In this document: positions 24,701 to 36,700 of the stretch, piece by piece
Layout: every line of letters starts with the position of its first letter
Position numbering within the stretch: position 1 is the first letter of the stretch
Assembly (NCBI GenBank): GCA_017163975.1
Contig: JAFFSR010000237.1
Location: 7,750,001-7,814,000, forward strand
Source: Anastatus disparis
Taxonomy: Eukaryota > Arthropoda > Insecta > Hymenoptera > Eupelmidae
Direction: 5' to 3'
DNA length: 64,000 nucleotides
Program-made: the position numbers and the translations under genes
The notes under the pieces: generated by a model
Told to the model about the DNA's origin: nothing
Database searches by the model: none
The model's input: only the letters and a program-made list of their open reading frames with translations

Positions 24701-27700
24701 CAATTGTAATTTGCTATAATCTTATGATACTATAATATTTCTCTCAGTATATATAGTTTATATATTTTTAATGGTCTGATGAGCGTTAGAGTAAATTTCT
24801 GTTTGTATTAAATAAACCAATCTTAACTTTAATACAAAATATTTACTATTTAGCTCTACACAATAAACAAACTTATAATTTATTATTTGCAACTAAAATT
24901 TATGAAATCAACTAATATTCCTGTAATTCATTACATAACCTAGTTTAATTATCATTATTTTTTTTAACTTATCGTATTTATTCACACAAATTAAATTGAT
25001 ATGATCCAAAAACAGAAGGGTATATAAGTCTCTGAGGACCATTTTTTTTTCGAAAAAGAAAATCCTTACCATTTCTAACTTTGCCTTTACTGTCCTTTTA
25101 CCCAAAAAGCTTGTTTACACGATCCTTTAGCCCTTAGGTTCTATCTGATAAGCCGTTTATATTTGCACAGAATATACTTTACGTTTTTCTTCGGGAAAAA
25201 TTGTTGGAAGTACTTGTTTTTGGATAAATATTTGGAAATCATCAATTTTTTGTGGTTTCAAAATTATAACATAAAATTATAAAAAAACTTATGATTACGA
25301 AGAATTCTTTTATGAAAGTCCAAAGATTGAAAAAAATATGTCAATTGAATTTATACTGCTGAAATCAAAATATGATTAAATAAATTCAATCTTCTTTGTT
25401 AAAAAGTTTTCATGTTAATTCGAATAATCATTTACCTGAGTATAACCTATATTTTGTTAAATAATGTAACAATATTAATAATTAAGCAATAATTTAAAAA
25501 AATTAACTTAAAAATGTATAAAAAATTTATAAATTAGTTTCAAAAATTGTACTAAAAACATATAAAAATTTAAAAACTTTGTTATCATTGCAATTTTCTT
25601 GTACTTAACCACTTGACATACTAGGTGTAATTAATATTACGCAGCTCTTAGTTTCTTTTTTTTTCTCTTTCTTTACCATTGCAAGCACCTCAGTCTACAT
25701 TTCTTATGTACTTGACAATCATATTCTTTCAACTCTCTTTTTCTTTCGCATCATCCACTTTTATCTTCTTTTTCACTTTTTTTTGTCTTTATCTTACGCG
25801 CGCAAGTACTCCGACCTTTTTTCTCTTATTTTCTTTTTTTTTTTTTGTCAAGTAGGTAAAACGTGCATATGTGCCTTTGATTTGCCTTGACGTATATACA
25901 ACTTATTTACACAAGAAGCACGCGTATATGAGCTTTTTTTCTTCCAAAGCAAGAATACGTAACTTTGTATCCCGGTGTATATAAAGAATTTCGAGTATAT
26001 ATTCATAATAATGAGATTGCACATGTTACTAGACATAAAAACAAACTGAAAGAAGAAAAACGTTATAGGGTTTATTAATGTCTTGTTTAATAGTCGATTA
26101 TTTATTCTCCACTCGTAAAAAGGACTTTATGACCGAAATAAAACGTATGCACGTATCATTCAGCGAATAACACGTATACATATATCATCAGAATGCGAGG
26201 ATAAAGTCAAAAGAAAAAGGAAGCCGTAAAAGATTAAAACTTTCTATTTCTCCAGTTTTTTTTTGTGATTATGATGTTTAACCCGAGAAAACAAACAATA
26301 CTTTGTTTAGCGATTTAAAATAATATACGTTGACTTTAAACTGTCGTATATTTTCTTCTGATTATGATGGTGTTTTATTTTTTCATCAAATATGTTTATT
26401 GATTCATGATGTTTTCATTTTTACAAATAAATTAATGGATACGAGTAATTTGTGAATAAGTGCGTGAATATATGCGAGAGAAAAAAAAACGACGTGAATC
26501 AGAATCGCTGTTTTTGATGTATGAAATAATGTAAACTTTAAATTAAAAAATTGCTGCTACATTTCTTGAACAAGATTTAATTGAAATTCTTTTTTTTAAT
26601 TTTATTTTTAATTACAATCTTGTTTCTGAGAATAAACAGTAAATTTTCTTTTTTTAATTAAAAAATGTAACAAAATTGGTTCAACTGAATTCAATAAAAT
26701 AAATAAATTTTTGTATTCTAAATATGTAGATGTAAATATTGAACCAAAATAACTTTTATTTTGCATCGACTTTACGAATATTTTCGAAAATCCAATTTTC
26801 GAGCTCTTAATTCAAAAATCCGACTCGAATATTTTCCATAACTTTTTATTTAGCAAACAAACAATGACCCGTCAAAATCTGATAAAAAAATTGCATAATT
26901 CAACGCTTTGCGTATACAGAATTAAAATTTAAATTAAAAAGAAACAAAAGTTATTCATTACACCGATCAATCGTATCCCCGTGCAAAAAAAAGCGCATCA
27001 AAAAAACCGCAGGCAATTTCATTTAAATCATTGTCAAAAGGATTTCCAACGAAATGTATAGATGATAAATTTTATCCCCTCGCTCGAAATTAAAAGTCAA
27101 ATAGTAATGACACCTGCAGATAAAAAAAGGAAAATGACGAAAAAAAAAGCACATTGATGTAGATAAAAAAAAAAGGAACGAGAATACTGAATATAAATCG
27201 AGAAGTTAAAAAAAGTGAAAACTGTAATGGCCCGCTATACGAATATACATAAGCGTACCTTATAAACGTACTCTGGAAATATCTTTAAAAAAGAAAAGAG
27301 CAAAAATATAACTCGAGACCATTTTGAGATAGTAGTAATATTCTGCAAATAAATAATATTTGTTTATACAGTTTTAATGCGGAAGTAAATTTTCTATGAA
27401 AAATGAGAGGTGTACGATTTTTATCTCTAAATGTGTGCACAGCCGCTTCTTCCTTTTTTTTTCTCTTCTTGCTTCTTTTCGCCCTATTTCAATCAACCTT
27501 TACCAATGCCCAAAGGGACTTTTACCTAGGTCAAAATGTTGGCAAGGAAGAAAAAGGGGTCGTAAAAAAAGAGAGATAGAAATGAGGAAGTTTATGTGGA
27601 AGCCTAGATAGTTAATGAGATTTCGTTCTACTTCTTCTTTTTTTTTCTTTTTTGAAATTTGATTCGAGAATGAAATGTTAAGTAATATTTTTTTAAAAAT

Positions 27701-30700
27701 ATATTTTAATCGATGAACTGAAATTTCATCTCGTATAAAATTTTAACACATTATATTATAAATTAATTAAATTAATAAAGGAAAAGCTGAGCAAAAAATT
27801 CCGATAGTTCAAATTAATTATTTAGAAAATGGAATTCTCTGAATCTTAAATTGATACTCTCATTTAACAATTTTTAGTTTCAAATATCACAAAAACTAAA
27901 ATAATTATTTCGTTTTGAGCAAAAAAGATTTTGATTTCTATCAAAGACAAAGCTTGTTTGTAATACCTTAGTTAAATTGAGAAAACCAAAGCGCGCCCCT
28001 AAAAAGGAACCGTTGCTGAGAATAGCAAAAGTTCCTCGGCAAACTGCGCTTGAAACAAGCACTTTAATACCGTCAAACGGAATGCTCAAACTTTCGCACG
28101 CATTATTCATTAAATGTTTCCGCGCGCTAGTTTCTAAACGCACGAGAGTAATAAAAGACAATGCCAAAAGGCGTATTATAGATAAAAAGTTAACTCTCGA
28201 CAAGGTTTTTCTTTGTACCAGAAGGAAAGTCGGTTTTTCATTATTCAAAAATCCCGAAAGTGAATTAAATGTACAAATGTATCTTTAATCAAGTCCTGAC
28301 GTATGACCTACATTTTTTTCGTTTGCACGGAAATGGCATTGTAAAATTAATTTGATTCGAGGCATTAAGTTTTAAAGGATTTTAGCACACGTATATCAAA
28401 ATATAAGTATTTCATAAATATGTTATTCCGCACCAGTTCTTCGATTGAAATAAAAGGTTACAGATTAATACTCTCGCCGAGGAGAAATCTCAATCTTGTT
28501 CGTTTTCAATTATATCGAGTTAATACAATTGCACACGTGCATCCATCTTAAATTTCTTCTTACATTTCACAATAATATTCGAGTAGCGTGAAAAGAAAAA
28601 GATATTTTCAGACAATAATAAATAAACTGTTACCCGGTACATTTTGTACTCTCAATCGATACTTCGACTAATGATCTATTTTTTTTTAATAATTAGAAAA
28701 AAAAGAAAGAAAAATAAAATTTAACGATAGTAGCAGCATGAAGCGATAATGGAAAAAAGTTAAGTACGGTGAAAAAAAAAACAGACAAGTAAAAAAAAAG
28801 AAAAGAGTCAGGATGAGTTTGAGGACGTGATTCGACCATAAATTCGGTTCACAAACTCCAGGAGCCTTTAAACGTGCAATGGAAATAGAGTGACTCGTTT
28901 TCTGGCGCACTCTTGCATAGCTCCTTTATCGCTACTCTAACACATACACGTTCGCGCGTACCTACACATACAGACACAAACACGTAAACTCGGATATACG
29001 CACAGCAGGGAGAATTGGCGTATACCACATGGAACGAACGAACAAACGAGTGCGCGTAAAGTTGGAAAATCACGATTGCGTTCTTTGTTCTCGCAATAGG
29101 ACATCACCAGTAATTTCTCGAGATCCCCTTTTTCTCTTCTCTTTTTTTTCTCTACAACCCACTGCTCTACATAATTCTGGTATGTATACATAAAGCACTG
29201 GGGTATACAAAGTTGACATATGTTTAGTATATATGCGGTAGCTTCAATCCGTAAAGCTACCCAGATATACACCCATTTGTTTATTGACAATTTTCTATCC
29301 CTGTAGGTTTGCATTCATGCATAGCAGAAAGGGCCGTATACATTAGAGGATAATTTTTTCCATCCCTTCGGTGAAGAGAATCTAGGTCGAGTTCAAAAGG
29401 ATAGCTTTAAAATGCACACGTGTTTAAGGGCTAAATGGCTTTGCTTGATTTATTTGTGTATGTTTGATGTATCGAGCTGAACTTTTTAAATTTTTATCAA
29501 GAAAATGGGCGAGATATAATCTTGCGATGTTGAATCGTCTGTCAGGTGTCATTCATTATTATAAAGCATTTTGAAGATGTGTCTGAGTAGGTATATTTGT
29601 TGCAAGCACGCACATGTGCAGTCACACAATTTCGGAAAATAGGCTATTTTAATTTTTAATGTTTGGATGTGCCTTTGTAGCGTTATTTCAAGGGCTGTTT
29701 CTTTTGTTTTGTTTTACGATGAGACCATTTCTTTCAAATATTTAATAACTAATATGGATAATGGTAATGTACCAGGTAGAGAGTTTGTTAAGTTGTGAAT
29801 ATAATTTTACTTTTATACATAAAACTGAAAATTATAACGATGATTTCGGTTCTTTGCTTTGAATCTATGAAAATATTATTAATATGAAATTAAGCTTGAC
29901 AGTGATTAATATTGTTCTCTAGTCTTAGGTACAATTTAGTATATAATCATTATTAATAGCAGAAAAAAATGTTTATTGGATCTTAAAAATTTAGTATCTT
30001 AGAAATGAATTATTTTGATCACGTTATTATTCCACTAGTTTTTAAATAAGATATTCTGGTTCATAAATTACATTTTTAATAGATAGGGTGATGGTATAAA
30101 AAAATTTTATCTCAATAATGTGCAGTAGAAGGTGCTATTTTGGCTATACGTTCTAGAAGATTCTATTTCAGCAAATAATGAGAAAACAACTCTTAACACA
30201 TCTTTCCTTTTTTAATTTTAATTGTTGTATTAATAACAAAATTTTAATGAAATAGCTATTTTTAAATTTTAAACTAAAATAATATCTTCTACATTGGATA
30301 ACTGAGATAGAATTTTCTACAGCATATCACGTAAATAGTCATATGAATTAAAATTTAAAAAAGTATGTATAGACGTGTGCCTGTGTATGTATACATCTTC
30401 TTAAGAAAAAAGTAAACTCTTTTTACGAACATAAAATGATATTTTTTTTTCAATTTCAATTTGTACACTTTAACACATTTATCCATAACTACAGATAAAT
30501 TTAAATTAATCATCAAAATTCTTTATATTCCAGAAGCGTAGATCGTCGGAAAAATTAGTAGTGCTACAACGAGTAAATCGTAACAGTACAGGACGATACA
30601 GGTGTGAAGTATCCGCTGAGGCGCCTGCATTTCACACTGTCTCCGAGCATGCCGATATGACGGTAGTTGGTGAGTAAATCTAAACTACACCTCATGTACA

Positions 30701-33700
30701 TATAGCACGATACCTTACGCTATTATGCATACATATGTATATACATACACCGTGATTCATAATCAATATATTTATTTATTAAACCAGAGTAATAATAATA
30801 ATACATTCAGTAATACATGTGGTGCTATCTTGCAAATATTATTACATATCCGAAGCAACAAACGTCCTATAGAGGTAGTCATAGCTATCTGTATAAAGGT
30901 CCGGTAAATTTAACTTGATCTAAAAAAACTTAAAAATTATATTAATACATACATTTGAAAATAATATAATAGTTTAATTAAATATTGGCCAACATATTAC
31001 CAATATATTGCTAATATATTGATAGAAATTTTTTAAATATTTTTTCCAAGCTCAGCTCGTTGCGCTGAATCCGAAAATGTATGCATTCATGTATTGATTA
31101 TAAATCACGGTATATATATATATATTGTATAACGTAGATAGTTCATTCCCCCTTTCGCTGAAGCTTTATTATCTGATTACCTAATCCACGTCCAATTTGT
31201 CCTTATCTCCAACTTTGCGTTATGCACGCTAACAAGCCGCTAATGAAAGTGCATAATTAGTAACGTTGGAAGGTAAACGAAAAGCAAGATAACTTTTCAG
31301 ATTTTTCTCTTTTTATTTTTTTCATGCGGTATAATGCAAGATTCGCACCATTCTCTTATTCGCTTTAAAAAGTTTATGTACGTGTGTGTGTGTGTGTGTC
31401 CGTGTGTATGTAGAGGTTTGCGTGTGTGTATGTGTACAACCAAGCAAGTATAACGTATAACTTGTTTTATTTTGTGTCTCCTTTTTATCTTTTTCTTTAT
31501 CTCTGTGTACAGTGTTTGCGCCAACTGCAGTAGCGGCAATACACAACAACAACGACGACTACGACGGCTATGGGAATTTTGCGCATGAGCGCGTGTTGAT
31601 TTATATTTCTTTTTTTTTCCAGTCTTTCTTTTTTCACGCCCACTGTACCACCTAACTCTCAACTTGTGGTTTTCCTTATACAAATTTTCCTTCTTCTTAT
31701 TCTTCTTTTTTTTTTGTTATTTTTATTCGTGTAATGAGCACAGAAGCTTGATTTTAAATCCGCAACATAGTGGCTGCGCAAGTGTGAATTTTTCTTTGTC
31801 AATCTTTCGCACACCTTTGATGATGCTATATTTATACAGGTTCTTTCACTCTCTCTCTCTCCTCCTCTATTTCTCTTGCCCTATTTTTTATCTTATCTTT
31901 CCTTAAACTTGTTTTTTTACTTTGAAACTCTACTCTCACGCGAAACTTTACTTATACAAGCATTTTCTTGTTGTATATACGTTTAATCGTAATATTGTTA
32001 AATGTCTTTTTATTCCTTATCTATCCATCTTGCTTTCGAAGGAGTTTTTTCTTTATCATATTTATCTTTTTTTTGTCAAGCGTAATGCGTATGATTGTTT
32101 AAGAAAAAAGTATAAAACTTGCGATTTCCCATACCTTGACAAATAACAAGGCATATATTTATAGGTAGTTTAATCTGTTATCGCTTATCGGTTCCTCTTG
32201 ATTCTGGAAACGTAAGCCATTTTACCTTGTTCCAACTGTGGATATTCACCGATTTACATAAAGGTTTGATAAGGCTCTGAGTGTCATTAGTGCAAATGAT
32301 GCATCGATATGGTTTTAAAAAAAAGTTCGTGATTTACAAAAGTTTTAAGGATACTTGATTTCGAAGGAAATATTGTTGTAGCTGTTACCGATAATATTAA
32401 GATGAAAGTCAAAATTATGAAAAATATTTTTTTAATTGTAGTCTTACTTAAAATACTAAATGAATATATTTTTGGGAATGTCATCAAATAAAGATGAAAA
32501 AAGAAACTTAAACATATCTAACGAAGTATTCCAATAGTATTCTAGATCTTTTTATTGTGAATGAAAGTGAACCCCTTTAAAAATATTGTAATCACTTTGC
32601 TTCTAGTGCTACATTAATGATCATTTTATTAACTTGAAAAGCGAACAAAAATAAGAAATTTTTATAACTTAGGGGTTAACAAGATTGTTAAGAACTTGAA
32701 TTTTTTAAATTAAACAAATTACATAAATGGAAACTCGAAATTAAATCTAGCCATAATCATAAAGATATAAAAATTGAAACAAAAAAGGCAATATGATGAC
32801 AGAAGGAAAATATTGATTAATAACAATTAAAATTATATTAAAAAATATTGATTACAATAATAATGACAATCTAATCAAATAAAAAATAATATCATCCTGC
32901 TAAGGAATATTAAATAAAGTTGTTAAAATTACGAGAAAAACATATTCTAAGAAGATCAATAATAGAACATTTTCTCGGAACTGGTGTAAATAACGATGAT
33001 TTAAAACAAACAGATGAACTTCTAGAAACTAATGCAATCGGCAAGCAACGGTAACCCAAGATGATAAACAAATGAATAAGGCCATCCTCAAAGAAATGGT
33101 GCAATATCATTCTAAGGTAAGTAAATAAACAACGATGTTAGACAATTAGTCTAAAAGTCACTTTGAAGCTTGCTCTTGTAAACAAATGGAAAATGTTAAA
33201 GGGAACAACCCCAAGAAGCTGAGGAGTATTCGACTTCTAGTCAACGTAGCATCCACATCTCGAAAATTATAAGCAAAAGCTATAAACAAAATACAACAAT
33301 GTCAGAATTAAATTTTAAATAATTTAATTGTTAAATTTTATTTTGCAATACTTTGAATTTTAATTCTGTATTGAACAACGACCTACAAACCCAAGAACCA
33401 ACATCAAGTTCTAGTTTCGACTTTCAACATTAAGAAGAGCATCTACTATTTCTTATTTCATGATCTAATGCTCAGATCTGAATAAGATTTTAATATTTAA
33501 TATTTTAACATTATCCCCCGCACCAATACGTCAAAATTAAAAACAACCCTACTTCTTTCGATTTGGTTAAATTTTTCAAGTTAATAAAGTGGTCACGGTT
33601 GAACTGAAAATAAAGCACTATTTACAACATAGAAGCAAAATCGATTGACTTTATCAATTCAGACACGTGCACCTGTGATACCCAGAGCCTTCGGGACTTT

Positions 33701-36700
33701 TCTCCTTGGCGAAGTTGAATGCAGCCTCGGGCAAACATGAGCGTGTAAGGCTTTTAGGCCACAGGCGTGCTCCTGCAAAGCACAGTTTTATGTTAAGTTT
33801 TTTTTCTTTAATTTTTTTATTTTATTATAAATCTTTTTATTCTAATTATCTTTACAACAATTTTTTTTTCTTTTCTCGAAATTTTTTTCAGTTTCTCTAT
33901 TTTTAATTTTTATCTTATTTTATGTATTTTTTAAAAATTATAAAAGATTTTTAACAGAAAGAAAAATGTCATTAATATCATCCACCGTATCTAAATTAGA
34001 TTCATTCATTAATACACGGAGAAAAAATATTTGTAAAAATTAAAAAAATATTTGTAAAAATTACCATACTTTATCGTAACACAACCACAGACTGTCATTT
34101 AGTGAAAAAATTACCATCCTTTATAAAAAAATTTACTAGAAATATTGTAAAAATTCCTATACAACTTATGAATTTTTACAATATTTCTAGTAAATTTTAT
34201 TATAAAGGATGGTAATTTTTTCACTAAATGACAGTCTGTGGTAGCGTTACGAAAAAGTATGGTAATTTGTATCCTACTTTTTTCTCAGTGTAGTAAAAAC
34301 ATGAATTTAAAATTGTAGTTAATAAGTTTCCTTTTATTGACATAAATAAAGTAAAACTTATTAATATCAATAAAATTAAATTTAATCCCTCGAGTGCCAA
34401 GACAAAGACTTTTATGTGGTAACTCCATATAAAGAGGTCAATTAAGAAAGGTATTAATATTGCATTATGCATGTCCTTTGATAATACTTTCATAAGTTTC
34501 ACCTACTTTCGTACAAAAATCATAATATTTTTCTAAATAAATTTTCAATAAGATAATCTGCAATTTTAAAAAGTATTTATTACTTTCTTGGTAATATTCT
34601 TTCCAAAATTACATAAGTAATCATTTCAATATTAAAAAATAATTTACTCGATCCAATAAACACTCTACAACACTATTTTCAGTAGTAAACACTCAAAAAA
34701 CAGTAGATACTCTACCTTTCAGATTTACTCACTGTAAACTATAATCATCCCAATTAAGACATATAAAGCTGCCCCTTTTTTTACAGAACAAATAAAAAAA
34801 AAAGTAATAGAAACGTCGACGACGACGATGACAATAATACGAAACACCAAAAAAAAGAGAAGAACATCATAAAGTAAAATTACGAGATTCTTTTCCTTTT
34901 ATGCTATATTTACTTGTTGCAGTGTTACCCGAGCGTGGACCAACAATTACGGCTAGCCACTCGAAATATAATGTTGGCGACCTCGTGCGCATGAATTGCA
35001 CGTCTGCTCCATCAAAACCACCTGCTTCATTGACGTGGTATATCAATGACGAACGGGTGAGTTTTCTTTTATTTTTTATTGATTTATTATCTAGGAATTT
35101 CATATGAAAGATAATAAGATTTTTAAAAGAAATAATAAATACGCATTATAAATGATGTTAATAATTTTAAAAATTCATTTTGTACGACTCTATTTATTTT
35201 ACATAAAAGATTAACAAGCTTTTCTCTGTATAAGATATAATTGTTAATAATTTTATATTGAGAATATTTTTTTATACTTTTCTCCAAAAGTTTGATAACG
35301 ACTGATTACTTTTCTTATTATTATTAATTAAAATGTAACTACGAATATTATATCTATATTTATGATTTGAGGTTCTACTTTGTGCGTGAATAAAGTACGG
35401 AGCTATGGTTTATATCATATTTTAAAAAATAAAATATTTACGGCTTAATTCAGGTACTTTTTAATAGTTTAAAAATTCAAAAGACGTTTTTAACACGTAT
35501 ATAATACTTCAATATGACTAAAATATAAGTATAAAAGTTATGAATTCAATTTTTTTTACGTTGATATATTTTTATTTTGTGATAAATAACTTTATAATTA
35601 TATAGGAATTTCCAATTATTAACTTTTAAAATACTTTGTTAAATATAATTGCATTTTTAATAATACGATTGAATTTTTTCGTGAAATATTACACTTTTAA
35701 TATAAAAGCTAATTTTATTTATAAAACTCGATATTTACTTTTTATTAAGAAACAGTTATCGATATACAAGTATAACAATAAATTGTTAATAAAGATTTAA
35801 ATCTCACTGTCGAAAAAAAGAAAGTTTCAATGAAATCTCTGTTATTTACTATGGTATTAAAAAATCTTGTAAATCTGAATTGAAAGAAATTGCATTTAAC
35901 AGATAAAGACGGAGCTATGCAATTTAAAAGCATCTTTTTACAGCTTTTATCTATTCAATCGTCATTTACACTTGAAAAATAAAACTAGCAATTCCGAGCT
36001 GTTGTGTTACGAAAAAAGGAAATGAAAAAAAAAAATGAAAAAAAAAGCATAAATGGAAAAAAAAGGAAAAATTTCATCGTAAATGGGTGTACTTCAACAG
36101 AAGCATGTAAAAAATGAAAAATTTTCAGCGTCAATCCAACAGATTGTTCCACTAAAAAATGAGACACTCTCGCGTTGTATAAAAGAATTTTTCGTAATTT
36201 TAATCTTCGCTTTACTTTTTAATCTCGGCTTTTTAGAACATCTTATGCGAATACATTTGAAAGTTGCATAGACTATATGGTATAAATAAAAGTTAGTGCA
36301 TTTTAAGAATTTTTGCCTCATAACTATAAAAGTCAAAAGTTTGAATGTTTGAGTTAATGTATCGATAAAAAGCATCTAAGTAAACAATAGTGTGCTTTAA
36401 ACAGTTTAATATTCATAAAAAAAATGATACAGAAATAGAGATCATTAATTTCAAATGTGTTATTTTTTTAATTTTAACGTCGCTGTGTTTCCGCTACCAT
36501 TGCGATGCTAATTAGCGACGGAAGTCGTCAGTGCGTTTGTGAGAAAAGCACATTTAATATACAGTGGTGCTTGTATAAATTGGCCGAGAGTGGGAATCGA
36601 ACTCGGGACCTCGAGATTACGAATCCATCGCTCTACCATATGAGCCACTGACGACCTCACGGATTTGCAATATGAAACAATGATATAAAAGAAAATTAAA

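Larger units (their letters stand above)
30670..34922 (+). other. Intron 3 of the beat-like gene
   Basis: About 4.25 kb. It holds a GT microsatellite, a pyrimidine-rich block at about 31290-31920, a possible LINE reverse-transcriptase remnant on the - strand (32910-33110), a G+C-richer segment at 33660-33800, and a complete palindromic MITE at 34015-34290. Confidence 0.65.

Noticed and set aside
28937..29314. 125-codon - strand ORF
   Set aside because: No signal peptide, domain or splice logic seen; Arg/Cys/Val-rich translation of dinucleotide-rich intronic DNA.
31297..31683. 128-codon - strand ORF rich in His and Thr
   Set aside because: Driven by the GT/AC microsatellite and a purine/pyrimidine-skewed block inside an intron; no domain.
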